DNA of 64,000 nucleotides from an archaeon (GTDB lineage: Archaea; Thermoproteota; Nitrososphaeria; Nitrososphaerales; Gagatemarchaeaceae): positions 124,001-188,000 of the forward strand of contig JAJYMY010000002.1 of NCBI GenBank assembly GCA_021786575.1, read 5' to 3'. Positions 1 through 9,456 of this stretch are shown piece after piece. Made by a program: the position numbers and the translations under genes. The notes beneath the pieces are model-generated. The model was not told the origin of the DNA and made no database searches. It saw nothing but the letters and a program-made list of their open reading frames with translations. Each line of letters begins with the position of its first letter. The first letter of the stretch is position 1.

Positions 1-438
1 GTCGATGACTACTAGGCCTAGTGGCCCTAACCTCTTGGAGGCGGCGCGGAGACAAGGGAGGGACACGCTGTTGTCCCCCCCAATGACAATCAGGAGTGAA
101 TCCTGACGTATGTCATCCGACGCCTCCGCTTCTAACTGTCGATGGGCTGCGAGCGTGTCTGAATTGTCCAGTATGAGGTCTCCCAGGTCAAAGATTTTCG
201 CCCCCTCGAGGCCCACGCCCAACTCAACATTATAGTTGGAGAAGGCAGACATCGCTTCGCGTATGGCTGCGGGCCCATCAGCGGCCCCCCTCCTCCCGAG
301 AACAGCCCCGTCGAATGGGGCCCCAATGATGTTCACACAGCCCCTTTGCGCTTCAGTCGCTGTCTTGATAATCTGTGTCAACCGCGTGTCTTCGGGGTCG
401 TTGTATCTTGGGACCGGATAGCGCGCGGGTGACTTCAA
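1..438 (-). CDS. hutG: Formimidoylglutamase-like ureohydrolase, 3' end cut by window edge
   Basis: N-terminal part of an arginase/agmatinase-fold enzyme. In the hut pathway this family hydrolyses N-formimidoyl-glutamate to glutamate and formamide. The reading shows GAPFDGAVLGRRGAADGP, typical of the family, and later VIGGDNSVSLP, which aligns with the metal-binding GGDHS motif but has Asn where the manganese-binding His is expected. The frame runs off the left edge just after LGLVVID, before the DxHxD metal motif. A TTG at 438 is the only usual start after an in-frame stop. It is transcribed divergently from hutH, and hutI and hutU follow, so the substrate assignment rests mainly on context. 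Agmatinase or guanidinobutyrase would be the alternatives. Confidence 0.75.
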   Translation of the reverse strand, partial: MKSPARYPVPRYNDPEDTRLTQIIKTATEAQRGCVNIIGAPFDGAVLGRRGAADGPAAIREAMSAFSNYNVELGVGLEGAKIFDLGDLILDNSDTLAAHRQLEAEASDDIRQDSLLIVIGGDNSVSLPCLRAASKRLGPLGLVVID

Positions 439-479
439 CGGGGTGTAGGCGGGGGCCGCTTAAGTTAAGGATATGTGAT

Positions 480-489
480 GTATTTATTG
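480..489 (+). promoter_or_regulatory. TATA box of hutH
   Basis: The stretch tatttattga sits about 25 bp upstream of the GTG start of hutH, the spacing expected for an archaeal TATA box on a leaderless transcript. Confidence 0.5.
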
Positions 490-508
490 ACGCGGGCTAG
501 GGGCAACC

Positions 509-1987
509 GTGTTGGCAGTCGTAGTCGACGGGCACTCCCTTACGCTACGTTCAGCGATGGACGTCGCGGAAGGCGGCGCACTCGTGAAAGTGAGCCCGGG
601 CAGCTTGAAGAGACTTGAGAGGTTCCGCGCCCTCCTCGAGCAAAAGCTCGCCAGCGGCGAGGTGGTCTACGGCGTCAACACCGGTTTCGGGTCGCTCGCC
701 AACGAAGTGGTGAGTAGCGAGAACCTCGAAGAACTGCAGCTCAATCTGATAAGGAGCCACGCATCAGGAGTCGGGTCGCCCCTCCCACTCGGCGTGGTGC
801 GCGCAGCCATGCTGATTCGTCTCAATAGCCTCTTGAACGGGAACAGCGCAGTCAGGCGGGCGGTGGTCGAGCTCATAGTGGGCCTGCTGAACATGGGGGT
901 TACCCCTTTCGTGCCTGAGTTCGGGTCGCTCGGGGCGTCAGGGGACCTGACCCCCTCGGCACACATGGCGCTCACCCTGGTGGGGGAAGGGAAGGCCTTT
1001 CACAACGGGAGGCTGACAGATTCGAGCAGCGCTCTCAACGCGTCTGGGTTGAAACCGATACCACTAAGGGCAAAGGAGGGCCTGTCACTCATCAACGGGA
1101 CCGCTTTCACGACCGCCCTGGGGGGCGTGGCAGTCCACAAGGGACGCACGCTGCTCGGGGCGGCCAACTCGGCCCTAGCCATGACCGCGGAGGCGCTGGG
1201 GGGTTGTTCGCAAGCCTTCGACGAACGGTTGGTCGGCATCAAGCTCGACCCAGGCCAGAGGTCCGTGGCGGGGGAGTTGCGTACTCTTTTGAAGGGGAGT
1301 CGTAGGATGCGAGCGGAGCCGGTCCCCCAGGATCCTTATTCAATCAGGTGCGCGCCGCAGGTTCATGGCTCTCTGGTGGATGCGCTAGAATTTGCGGAGG
1401 AGATAGTGGTCAACGAGATGAACTCTGTCTCTGATAACCCTGTCCTCCTGGAGGACGGGGAGGTCTTGCACGGGGGGAACTTCCACGCACAACCCGTTGC
1501 CATGTCGCTCGACCTTCTTTCGCTCGCTCTTTCGTATCTGGGTGTGATATCCCTGGCGAGGATCCACTACCTGCTTTCAAAGACCCCGCCTGGGAAGAAG
1601 TACATGGCGGGCAAGCCTGGCCTGGAGTCTGGACTCATGCTACTGGAGTACACCGCGACCGCGTTGAATGCAGATAACGCCAAGAACATCTACCCTGAGT
1701 CTTCATACCCTTCGAACGTATCCGGCGGGATTGAAGATCACGCCAGCCACGGCGTGAACGCCGGGGTGAAGGCGCTCCAGGTAGCCACAAACGTCTCCCG
1801 AGTCCTGGCGGTAGAACTAATTTGTGCTTCTAATGTTCTAGGGTCTGACACCGGAGGTCTTTCCGAGCACACCAAGAAGGTATCTAGGTTCGTCAGATCC
1901 TTTTCTCCCCTCCTCCGAGGAGACAGGTCACAGGGCTCAGAGATTGAGACCCTTGCAGGAGAGATGATGGCTGGGAGGCTCCCCTAG
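509..1987 (+). CDS. hutH: Histidine ammonia-lyase
   Basis: Cytoplasmic lyase that deaminates L-histidine to urocanate, the first step of histidine degradation. At 492 residues it has family length. YGVNTGFGSLA near residue 54 carries the active-site loop Tyr, and FGSLGASGDLTPSAH carries the Ala-Ser-Gly triad (residues 143-145) that cyclises into the MIO electrophile. A later segment around SDNPVL and HGGNFHAQP is also typical. The start is GTG at 509, one TATA spacing downstream of the promoter, so the mRNA is probably leaderless. It overlaps the convergent hutI by 4 nt and is divergent from hutG. Confidence 0.96.
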   Translation: MLAVVVDGHSLTLRSAMDVAEGGALVKVSPGSLKRLERFRALLEQKLASGEVVYGVNTGFGSLANEVVSSENLEELQLNLIRSHASGVGSPLPLGVVRAAMLIRLNSLLNGNSAVRRAVVELIVGLLNMGVTPFVPEFGSLGASGDLTPSAHMALTLVGEGKAFHNGRLTDSSSALNASGLKPIPLRAKEGLSLINGTAFTTALGGVAVHKGRTLLGAANSALAMTAEALGGCSQAFDERLVGIKLDPGQRSVAGELRTLLKGSRRMRAEPVPQDPYSIRCAPQVHGSLVDALEFAEEIVVNEMNSVSDNPVLLEDGEVLHGGNFHAQPVAMSLDLLSLALSYLGVISLARIHYLLSKTPPGKKYMAGKPGLESGLMLLEYTATALNADNAKNIYPESSYPSNVSGGIEDHASHGVNAGVKALQVATNVSRVLAVELICASNVLGSDTGGLSEHTKKVSRFVRSFSPLLRGDRSQGSEIETLAGEMMAGRLP

Positions 1988-3225
1988 CTTTCTTCGCCGT
2001 CACACGCCAACATGCCACGTTTGAACACCATCCGGACATACGACCCGCCGACGCGGTAAGGGATGAACCTGTAGTTTGACACTCCATGGATTACGAAGTC
2101 GGCCTGTGACCCTTCAGCGAGCACGCCTATGTCTTCTCTGGCTACCGCCTCAGCCGCGCGCTTGGTGAACCCCAACAACGCCTGGGCTGGGGTCATCTTC
2201 ATCGCTGTGCATGCCAGGCTCATCACGAACTGAGGCGACTCCACCCAGGAATTCGGGCTCAGGTCTGTCCCCAGGGCCACTCTGCATCCTGCAGCGATTA
2301 TACTTCGAGCATCGGCGTAAGGGATTGAAGAGTAGAGCGAAGTCCCTGGTAGGAGCACCGCGGTTACGCCTTGCTTTGCCATCGCCCGTATGCCCGAGGC
2401 GCTGCTCCTCCCCAAGTGGTCGGCTGACACACATTCGAGCTCGGCTGCCAACTCCGCCCCACTCGACTCAGCAAACTCGTCTGCGTGTATCTTCAGTTTG
2501 AACCCAAGGTTTTTTGACTCTCTCAGGTAGTTCGAGCACTCTGTCGCTGAAAACACACCCTCTTCACAGAAGCAGTCGGAGAAGACCGGCCTGTCCCTCC
2601 CCGCGGCTACCGAAGGGAGGATATCGCGAATTACATGTTCCGCGTACGACTTGGAGTCTTTGAACCTCGGAGGCTTCGCATGGAGTCCCAGGAATGTGGG
2701 TATCAGTTCCACTGGTGAACTCCTCTCCAGCCTCCGGATTGCGGCGAGCATTTTGGTTTCGCCCGCGAGGTCCAGACCATACCCTGTCTTCACCTCCGCC
2801 GTCGTCACCCCGTTCTTCATGACCTGGCCGAGGCGCGCTTCCGACTCCCGAGCCAGCGCTGCGATAGTTGAATCCTTGGTCTCCTTGACCGTCCGCAGTA
2901 TCCCCCCTCCTCCTGCGAGGATGGAGATGTAGCTCTCCCCTGAGGCCTTCCTCGCGAGCTCGTCTTCTCTGCTCCCCGCGAAGACGAGGTGGGTGTGGGG
3001 GTCAACGAAGCCAGGAGTCACCAGGTTCCCCTGGGCATCGATTATCTTCCTGACCTTGCCCAGGGCCTTCTGCAGTAGCTGCCTTGTCGTCCCCGTCCAG
3101 ACGACCCTACCTTTCGTGACCAAGAGCGCCCCGTCTTGCACTATGGCGAGCTCCTCCTCTGCGGTCTCCCCCCTCCCCGCGCAGGTGACGAGTTCACCCG
3201 CGTGGACCAAAGCTAGGTCGAACAT
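1984..3225 (-). CDS. hutI: Imidazolonepropionase
   Basis: Metal-dependent amidohydrolase that opens 4-imidazolone-5-propionate to N-formimidoyl-glutamate, the third hut step. It is 413 residues, full family length. The PGFVDPHTH segment gives metal ligands His77 and His79. HADEF (His247), a further His at 270 in SADHLG, and Asp321 in ALGTDLSPNSW complete the expected amidohydrolase site. It is convergent with hutH and divergent from hutU, so the hut genes share a locus but are not one operon. ATG start at 3225. Confidence 0.95.
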   Translation of the reverse strand: MFDLALVHAGELVTCAGRGETAEEELAIVQDGALLVTKGRVVWTGTTRQLLQKALGKVRKIIDAQGNLVTPGFVDPHTHLVFAGSREDELARKASGESYISILAGGGGILRTVKETKDSTIAALARESEARLGQVMKNGVTTAEVKTGYGLDLAGETKMLAAIRRLERSSPVELIPTFLGLHAKPPRFKDSKSYAEHVIRDILPSVAAGRDRPVFSDCFCEEGVFSATECSNYLRESKNLGFKLKIHADEFAESSGAELAAELECVSADHLGRSSASGIRAMAKQGVTAVLLPGTSLYSSIPYADARSIIAAGCRVALGTDLSPNSWVESPQFVMSLACTAMKMTPAQALLGFTKRAAEAVAREDIGVLAEGSQADFVIHGVSNYRFIPYRVGGSYVRMVFKRGMLACDGEES

Positions 3226-3320
3226 GCAGTCGCGGCTTCCGCGTACGCCAGCTACTCGTGATAAGGGTTGTCGGCGCGGTCATGCCGAAGTCTTAAATCG
3301 CGTCCGGGCCCCGTAGCATC

Positions 3321-4976
3321 ATGCAAAGGCACGAAGTCCGGGCGCCTAGGGGGACAACCTTGTCCTGCAAGGGCTGGCATCAGGAAGCCGCCCTCAGGAT
3401 GTTGATGAACAACCTGGACCCCGAGGTCGCCAAGGATCCTGAGCACCTGATTGTCTACGGGGGGACAGGGAGGGCTGCAAGGTCGTGGAAAGCCTTCGAT
3501 GCCATCGTGCGGTCTCTGAAGGGCCTCGAGAACGACGAGACGCTGCTGATTCAGTCCGGCAAGCCGGTGGGAATCTTCAGGACCTCTCCTGCGGCTCCGC
3601 GTGTGCTGATCTCCAACGCGATGCTGGTCCCAAAGTGGGCTGACTGGGGTTACTTCAGGGAACTGGAGGCTCGAGGGCTCACCATGTTCGGCCAGATGAC
3701 AGCAGGGAGTTGGATGTACATCGGAACTCAAGGAATCCTCCAAGGGACCTACGAGACACTCGCTGCTGTAGCGAACAAACACTTCGGCGGGTCGCTCAGG
3801 GGTAAGGTCACGCTCACATCAGGACTGGGAGAGATGGGCGGGGCTCAACCCCTCGCAGTGACCATGAATGACGGGGTGGCCCTGATAGTGGAGGTGGACC
3901 GGAAGGCGATTCGGCGCAGGCTCGATAAGGAATACTGCGACGTCATGACGGATGACGTCAACGAAGCCCTCGGGTTGGTCCGTGGCGCAGCCAGCGAAGG
4001 GAAGCCGCTCTCGGTCGCGCTCCTGGGTAACTCAGCGGAGGTACTCCCTCAACTAATGAAGTTAGGATTCAAGCCTGATGTCATCACCGACCAGACGGCT
4101 GCCCATGACCCCCTTGCGGGCTACATACCCGAGGGCCTCGGGGTGGAGGAGGCTGAGTCGTTGAGGGCATCCGACCCTCAGGCGTACCTCGACCGCTCCA
4201 TGAAGTCCATCGCCAAGCACGTCAGGACCATGCTCAAGTTCCAAGAATACGGCTCCATAGCGTTCGAATACGGGAACAACATCAGGAAGATGGCCAAAGA
4301 CGCCGGGGTCGAAAATCCGTTCATGATACCTGGCTTTGTACCGGAGTACATCAGGCCACTCTTCTGTGAGGGGCGTGGCCCATTTCGATGGGCCGCACTG
4401 TCTGGCGCCCCAGAAGACATCTACGCAACCGACGAGGCGCTGATTAGGGAGTTCTCCGGCAACCAGTCGCTCGTAAGGTGGATTCAGAAGGCTCACGACA
4501 AGGTCCGCTTCCAAGGCCTACCAGCCCGCGTATGCTGGCTTGGTTATGGCGAGAGAGCGAGGTTTGGCAAGATAATCAACAGCATGGTGAGAGACGGTAA
4601 GATTTCAGCGCCCGTGATCATCGGGAGGGACCATCTGGACTCGGGTTCCGTAGCGTCCCCATACCGCGAGACCGAAGGGATGAAGGATGGTTCAGACGCA
4701 ATCGCGGACTGGCCTATCCTGAACGCGCTGCTCAACTCGGTTTCAGGCTCGTCCTGGGTCTCTGTCCACCACGGCGGTGGTGTCGGGATCGGGTACTCAA
4801 TACATGCGGGTCTTGCCGTCCTGTGTGATGGGACCTCTGAGGCAGACGCCAGGATAGATAGGGCGCTCACCAACGACCCCGGCACAGGAGTGGCGAGACA
4901 CGCCGACGCAGGATACGAAGATGCGATAAGGACCGCGAAGTCCAAAGGGATTAAGGTACCGATGTTGGATTTGTAG
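3321..4976 (+). CDS. hutU: Urocanate hydratase
   Basis: Converts urocanate to 4-imidazolone-5-propionate using tightly bound NAD+. It is 551 residues, family length. Visible motifs are [11 protein letters not shown] near residue 46, the nucleotide-binding glycine-rich [12 protein letters not shown] near 168, [11 protein letters not shown] near 400 with the Cys conserved in urocanases, and [16 protein letters not shown] near 483. A TTAAA element lies about 30 bp upstream of the ATG. The 3' end overlaps the convergent DedA gene by 26 nt. With hutH, hutI and the partial hutG, all four steps from histidine to glutamate are present. Confidence 0.97.
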   Translation: MQRHEVRAPRGTTLSCKGWHQEAALRMLMNNLDPEVAKDPEHLIVYGGTGRAARSWKAFDAIVRSLKGLENDETLLIQSGKPVGIFRTSPAAPRVLISNAMLVPKWADWGYFRELEARGLTMFGQMTAGSWMYIGTQGILQGTYETLAAVANKHFGGSLRGKVTLTSGLGEMGGAQPLAVTMNDGVALIVEVDRKAIRRRLDKEYCDVMTDDVNEALGLVRGAASEGKPLSVALLGNSAEVLPQLMKLGFKPDVITDQTAAHDPLAGYIPEGLGVEEAESLRASDPQAYLDRSMKSIAKHVRTMLKFQEYGSIAFEYGNNIRKMAKDAGVENPFMIPGFVPEYIRPLFCEGRGPFRWAALSGAPEDIYATDEALIREFSGNQSLVRWIQKAHDKVRFQGLPARVCWLGYGERARFGKIINSMVRDGKISAPVIIGRDHLDSGSVASPYRETEGMKDGSDAIADWPILNALLNSVSGSSWVSVHHGGGVGIGYSIHAGLAVLCDGTSEADARIDRALTNDPGTGVARHADAGYEDAIRTAKSKGIKVPMLDL

Positions 4977-5739
4977 TCGCGGCCCTCGCCCGGGTCCCGC
5001 TGTAGAAGTAGAAGATGACGTAGACGGCCGAGGCTGCTGCAAGTATCCCCGAGAGCCCATCCACCACGGTTGGTGACGTCGCGAAGGCGTTGCTAGATAC
5101 CGAACTAACGATCATTCCGGCATATACGAGAACGATTGACCACGCGAAGCATCCAACCACAGTCATCACGACGAAGCGTACGAGCTTCATTTCGAAGAGC
5201 CCAGCTGGCAGAGATATGATGGTCCTGACGCCAGGTATGAACCTGGCTGCGAAGACAGTCCACTGGGCCGAGCGGTCAAACCAGGCTTCGGCCTTGTCGA
5301 GCAAGTCTCTGTGCAGCCTGAAAAGCCTAAGCAGGCCTATCACAAACGGCCTCCCCAACCAGACTGCGAGGAAGTAATCTACAAGAGCCCCTGCCAGGCT
5401 CGCCACGGTGCTTATGACCACGACCGCCCAGAAGTTCAGGACCCCTGTCTGCACGAAGTATCCGGCTATGGGAAGAACGACTTCACTCGGGACCGGGAGA
5501 GACGCACTTTCAAGTGCCATCAGGGCGAAGACGCTGGCATAGCCATACTTCGTCATAAAGCTCGTAAGCGTAGACTGAGTCAGGACGGACCCGGTAAGGA
5601 GGGAGAACCAAGCGCCGAAGGGGAGGTCGATAATGCCCAAGGCCTCAAGCGAACCGACGAAGAGGACGACAAGTGCGACCGCCAGTATGTAGCGGCTTCT
5701 CGGAAGGACCGCGTCTAGCCTTCTGCTCTCCGCGGACAA
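4951..5739 (-). CDS. DedA/VTT-family membrane protein
   Basis: Integral membrane protein of 262 residues with several hydrophobic segments. Residues around [17 protein letters not shown] carry the conserved acidic and proline-containing re-entrant motif, and [11 protein letters not shown] matches the DedA FxxRFxPGxR motif. Family members are proposed lipid scramblases or undecaprenyl-phosphate carriers in bacteria. The archaeal substrate is unknown. Single gene, convergent with hutU. Confidence 0.85.
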   Translation of the reverse strand: MSAESRRLDAVLPRSRYILAVALVVLFVGSLEALGIIDLPFGAWFSLLTGSVLTQSTLTSFMTKYGYASVFALMALESASLPVPSEVVLPIAGYFVQTGVLNFWAVVVISTVASLAGALVDYFLAVWLGRPFVIGLLRLFRLHRDLLDKAEAWFDRSAQWTVFAARFIPGVRTIISLPAGLFEMKLVRFVVMTVVGCFAWSIVLVYAGMIVSSVSSNAFATSPTVVDGLSGILAAASAVYVIFYFYSGTRARAATTNPTSVP

Positions 5740-5792
5740 CCCGGTCGCGTCTATTTCATTCTGTTTATAGAACTTTCAATGCCGGCGTGTAG

Positions 5793-7070
5793 TCAGTCAT
5801 TCCCGCCCTTTGAAAGTTCGGCCACGAGCTCCTTCGCCCTGTCGAACCTGATCTTCCTTTCTTCGATCATCTTCTGCGCGACCAGGTCGATGAGGTCGCC
5901 TGAGGCTCCAGCCGAAATCGCCACGTTCCGCGAGTGCAACTTCATGTGTCCCCTCTGAATCCCTTCGCTGGCTAGGGCCCTGAGGGCGGCGAAGTTCTGG
6001 GCTAGTCCCACTGCGCCGATGACCTCGCCCAGCTCCGTCGCGGTCTTCACCCCTAGTATCTTGATGTTTGCCCGCGCGGTCGGGTGTGTCCTCGCAGCGC
6101 CTCCAACGAGTCCTACGGCCATGGGCATCTCAAGCTTGCCGACGAGGTCCCCGTCGGCGTTCTTCTCCCAGGTCGTAAGAGGCTTGTATTTCCCGCTCCT
6201 TGCAGCGTAGCTGTGCGCTCCGGCCTCAAGGGCCCTGATGTCCTGGCCGCAGGCTATCCCGACAGCGACGACTCCGTTCATGATCCCCTTGTTGTGGGTA
6301 GCGCACCTGTAGGGGTCAGCATCGGCGAAGGCGTACGCGAAGACCACACCGTCAACCACGTCCTCCCCTCCTATTGCCTCCTTGTCGAAAACCGCGGCGG
6401 CTCTGACCAGTCTTCTGTCGGCTAGGTTAGAGATTATCCTGAGGAAAACTCTGCCCTCCGTGATTTCTTCGACCATCGGGGCCACCGCTTCTGCCATGGT
6501 GTTGACCGCGTTGGCTCCCATGGCGTCTCCCGTGTTCACTATGAGCTCGGCGATGACCATAGGGCCCTTTATGCTGGATAGCACCTTGACGTTGAGATCC
6601 TTCGCCCCTCCACCCAGGGAGACAAGCATCGGATCCTGTTCGTTCGCCTTCCTCAGGATGTCAGCCTTCCTTGAAAGCAGAGTCGCCTTCGCGTCCTCCG
6701 GCTTCGGGACGTTTACCACTTGTATCTGACCGATCATAACCGGTCCCGTGTTCGTGACCTTGAATCCACCCTTCACCCTTGCCATCTTGGCGGCGTTGCT
6801 CGCCGCAGCAACAACGGACGGCTCCTCCAGTGCCATAGGGACGAGGTAGTCCTTCCCATTGATGCGAAAATTTGTCGCAATCCCGAGGGGATACGTGTAT
6901 CCTCCTACCACGTTTTCTATCATGTGATCTGCGGTATCTGGCGGAAGAGACCCGGTGCCTGCCACTGTGCTGATTTCTTCCACAGTGAGACCCGTCGACT
7001 TCCTGAGCAGCTCTCTCCGCTCTTCCATTGAAAGCTTGTAGAATCCCTGGAGTTCCGAGCTTTCTGTCAT
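5793..7070 (-). CDS. HMG-CoA reductase, class II type
   Basis: Reduces HMG-CoA to mevalonate, the committed step toward archaeal isoprenoid lipids. It is 425 residues. Motifs include ENVVGGYTYPLGIATNF near the substrate-binding region, EEPSVVAAASNAAK with the conserved Glu, GDAMGANAVNTMAE, the HNKGIMNGV segment containing the class II catalytic His region, and VGGAARTHP. EEPSVVAAAS and HNKG resemble class II enzymes (Pseudomonas mevalonii, Archaeoglobus) more than the class I enzymes of most archaea. The gene stands alone, and an AT-rich TATA-like tatttaattg lies just upstream of the ATG. Confidence 0.93.
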   Translation of the reverse strand: MTESSELQGFYKLSMEERRELLRKSTGLTVEEISTVAGTGSLPPDTADHMIENVVGGYTYPLGIATNFRINGKDYLVPMALEEPSVVAAASNAAKMARVKGGFKVTNTGPVMIGQIQVVNVPKPEDAKATLLSRKADILRKANEQDPMLVSLGGGAKDLNVKVLSSIKGPMVIAELIVNTGDAMGANAVNTMAEAVAPMVEEITEGRVFLRIISNLADRRLVRAAAVFDKEAIGGEDVVDGVVFAYAFADADPYRCATHNKGIMNGVVAVGIACGQDIRALEAGAHSYAARSGKYKPLTTWEKNADGDLVGKLEMPMAVGLVGGAARTHPTARANIKILGVKTATELGEVIGAVGLAQNFAALRALASEGIQRGHMKLHSRNVAISAGASGDLIDLVAQKMIEERKIRFDRAKELVAELSKGGND

Positions 7071-7212
7071 CTATCTGCTCCGCCTCTCTCCCTGGCTATT
7101 TAATTGATAGAACGGTGGCTACACCCCTCTCGTCAATCGGCGAACGGCTCCTCTCGTTGAAGGTATTGAGGATGCTAAGCATAAAAGGCAGGTTCGAAGG
7201 CGGTCCAAACAG

Positions 7213-7340
7213 GGGCCGGTCGTCTAGCATGGTTAGGACGTCAGGCTGAAACCCGTCACGCTCTGACACTCGCTAGCAGGAGACGGCGAATCTGACGCGG
7301 AGCGCCAAGGTCGGCGGTTCAATTCCGCCCCGGCCCACCA
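7213..7340 (+). tRNA. Intron-containing tRNA, identity unresolved (Val-like body)
   Basis: A 7-bp acceptor stem (GGGCCGG with CCGGCCC), an encoded ACCA end, a D-arm starting gtctagc and ending aggac, variable-region aggtc, and a T-arm ggcgg-ttcaatt-ccgcc all resemble archaeal tRNA-Val. Between D-arm and T-arm there are about 75 nt instead of about 22, so at least one intron, probably two, is present. Stem tcagg can pair with either of two tctga copies. Reading the first loop directly gives anticodon GAA, while a short insertion would give CAC (Val). I could not find a bulge-helix-bulge that decides it. Confidence 0.8.
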
Positions 7341-7365
7341 CCCTTAATACCATGGCTGACTCCGC

Positions 7366-7830
7366 TTGTCTCCAAGATTGAACAGGAACCTGCTCGTTTT
7401 CGGCCTGTTGCTCATCATCTCTGGACTCTTCGTCGGTTTCTATCTCATCTCTCTCTTTGGTTTGCTCATGCTCATACCAGCCTTCATGGCTTCCTCACGC
7501 CCTCCTCCACGGCCGGTCCCAGGGGGACCTCTGCAAACCTCGGACAGACTCTTTCCTCCTCCGCCTCCACAACCTATCTATGAACAGGCATCGCAGCACC
7601 TCCCACAGGCACAGATGCCGACTACGATGGTGATGGCGCCGCCACAATCGTCCCGGTCACAACAGTCAGACTCCTCCCCCGCCATATTTCCGACCGTACT
7701 TCTCCCGTCGCTTTCCCTCACGATGGGGACACCTCAGCCCCCCGCCAGTACTCCTGAGAGTACGAACAAAGGTGATGACGTGGTGGAGGTCGGTGCAATC
7801 CTAGCTCTGGTGCGTATCCTTCTCGGTTAG
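7366..7830 (+). CDS. Small membrane protein with proline-rich tail
   Basis: 154 residues, not recognised. Residues 8-43 form one or two hydrophobic helices (NRNLLVFGLLLIISGLFVG and LISLFGLLMLIPAF), followed by a low-complexity tail rich in Pro, Ser and Gln and a short hydrophobic C-terminus. The start would be TTG at 7366 or 7378. A TATA-like cttaatac lies about 25 bp upstream. It begins just after the tRNA and overlaps the convergent HtpX gene by 4 nt. Low-complexity composition makes the coding call less certain. Confidence 0.5.
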   Translation: MSPRLNRNLLVFGLLLIISGLFVGFYLISLFGLLMLIPAFMASSRPPPRPVPGGPLQTSDRLFPPPPPQPIYEQASQHLPQAQMPTTMVMAPPQSSRSQQSDSSPAIFPTVLLPSLSLTMGTPQPPASTPESTNKGDDVVEVGAILALVRILLG

Positions 7831-8729
7831 GGGACGTACAGGTTCATTTCTCTGCCGATTTTCCGCAGCCTGTCCACCCTGTGGGGAAGAGATGGGTGGG
7901 TCGAGAACATCTCAGCCAACGAGTTCCCCCGGAATGGGTTGACAATCCACAGCGATGCGGTCGCAGGCGAAGGAGCCTTGGAGGCACGAGTGGCGATAGG
8001 CTTCGTCTGAGCCTTCGCGCTGATTTTCTCAAGGGCTGTTACGAGCCCCGCGGGATTCCTCGTAAGTTTGGCACCGTACTCGTCGGCGCTGTACTCGTCA
8101 TTCCTGCTGATGCCAAGCTTGACAAAGGTCGCTCCTAGAGGGACTAAGATGATTGCGAGGAGCGCGAGTGGCGACCCGCTGTTCCTATTCCTTCCTCCCC
8201 CGCCGAAAATCATCGAGAACATCGCAATCTGTCCTATGTACGATATCGCCCCGGCCATCGTAGCCGCCACACTTGACATTAGAACGTCTCTGTGTACCAC
8301 GTGCCCTATCTCATGGCCGATCACGGCTTCAAGCTCATCTGGGGTGAGCGTCTGGAGGATGCTAGACGTAGCACAGACGGCCGCCTTGTTGGGTCCCCTC
8401 CCTGTTGCGAAAGCGTTGGGTTGGGGAGAGTCGACTATCCCCACCTTGGGCATCGGGATGTTGGCCTTCTGGGCGACGTTCTTGACCGCCCTGAACAGCG
8501 TCGGGTTCTCGTTCTCCTGTATAATCCTGGCTTTACTCATTCTGAGGACAAGCCTGTCGCTGTAGTAGTATGAAACGAAGTTGATTGCCGCGGCAAGCGC
8601 TAAGGCGACTCCTACGAAGACTAGCGGGTCTCCGAAGAAGTACCATCCAACGACATACCCGATTAGCATGAGCATTCCGGTGAGTATGAAGAAAAGTGCC
8701 GTTATCTTCGCATACAGAGAAGCTGACAT
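7827..8729 (-). CDS. htpX: HtpX-like M48 zinc metalloprotease
   Basis: Membrane-anchored zinc endopeptidase of the M48 family, which degrades misfolded membrane proteins in bacteria. The zinc motif HEIGHVVH is present in EAVIGHEIGHVVHRD, with a downstream NDEYSADEYGAKL segment supplying the third ligand region. Two N-terminal and two central hydrophobic segments flank the site. The frame is open to an ATG at 8807, but the ATG at 8729 (MSASLYAKI) is preferred: it leads directly into the first membrane helix, gives about 300 residues as usual, and leaves room for a divergent promoter with the Hsp20 gene. Confidence 0.92.
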   Translation of the reverse strand: MSASLYAKITALFFILTGMLMLIGYVVGWYFFGDPLVFVGVALALAAAINFVSYYYSDRLVLRMSKARIIQENENPTLFRAVKNVAQKANIPMPKVGIVDSPQPNAFATGRGPNKAAVCATSSILQTLTPDELEAVIGHEIGHVVHRDVLMSSVAATMAGAISYIGQIAMFSMIFGGGGRNRNSGSPLALLAIILVPLGATFVKLGISRNDEYSADEYGAKLTRNPAGLVTALEKISAKAQTKPIATRASKAPSPATASLWIVNPFRGNSLAEMFSTHPSLPHRVDRLRKIGREMNLYVP

Positions 8730-8857
8730 TCGGTTTTCATAACGGGTCAGTAGCTGTAAAAGCCTTTTGGGGGGTCGTGTCTTCGATCCAATCGCGTGAT
8801 GGTCCAAACCTCATAAAAGAATAAATCGTGCCGCGTGCATGTAAGATAAGACTATCC

Positions 8858-9454
8858 ATGGAGGACGACGACAGAGGTGACTGGACTGACCGCAGGAGGC
8901 GCAGGTCCCCTTTTGGGCCGTGGGGGTTCCCGGACATAGATGAGATGATGAGGGAGATGGAAAGGATGTTCTCAGCGGAGTTCAAAGACCTCGAGAATGA
9001 GCTCCCAAAGAGCCTTGTGAGAGAGTCTAAGACTCCTGAAGGCGAGGTGAGAAGAGAAATCGGACCCATTGTCTATGGATATTCTGTAACAATCGGACCA
9101 GACGGGAAGCCTGTGGTGAGGGAGTTCGGCAATATAAAGCGCAAAGATGGCAAGGTATTGAAGGCCATCCAAGGGAAGCGTGAGCCACTCGTCGACATCA
9201 TCAGCTCTGACAAGGAAGTCCGAGTGTTGGTAGAGTTGCCCGGGGTAAGAAAAGAGGATATCGCCCTGACAGTGAACGAGAAGTCTATGGTGATTTCGGT
9301 AGAGAGCGAAGGCAGGGGATATTACAAAGAATTAGATTTCCCAGCCGTGGTGGACTCAACGGGCGCTAGGTCTACCTACAACAATGGGATACTCGAAGTG
9401 ACGATCCCTCTGAAGGCGAATCGACCTGGTGGGGTCAGGCTCCGCGTCGAATAG
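8858..9454 (+). CDS. Hsp20/alpha-crystallin family small heat-shock protein
   Basis: Holdase chaperone. The N-terminal half has an Arg-rich segment and an amphipathic helix (DEMMREMERMF). The C-terminal 90 residues form an alpha-crystallin-type domain, with VRVLVELPGVRKEDIALTV, a short YYKELDFP strand and the characteristic YNNGILEVTIPL. ATG at 8858 is chosen over a codon at 8828 because a TATA-like aagaataaat ends near 8823, inside which the upstream start would almost lie. Divergent from the M48 protease, so two protein-quality genes may share control. Confidence 0.88.
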   Translation: MEDDDRGDWTDRRRRRSPFGPWGFPDIDEMMREMERMFSAEFKDLENELPKSLVRESKTPEGEVRREIGPIVYGYSVTIGPDGKPVVREFGNIKRKDGKVLKAIQGKREPLVDIISSDKEVRVLVELPGVRKEDIALTVNEKSMVISVESEGRGYYKELDFPAVVDSTGARSTYNNGILEVTIPLKANRPGGVRLRVE

Positions 9455-9456
9455 TA

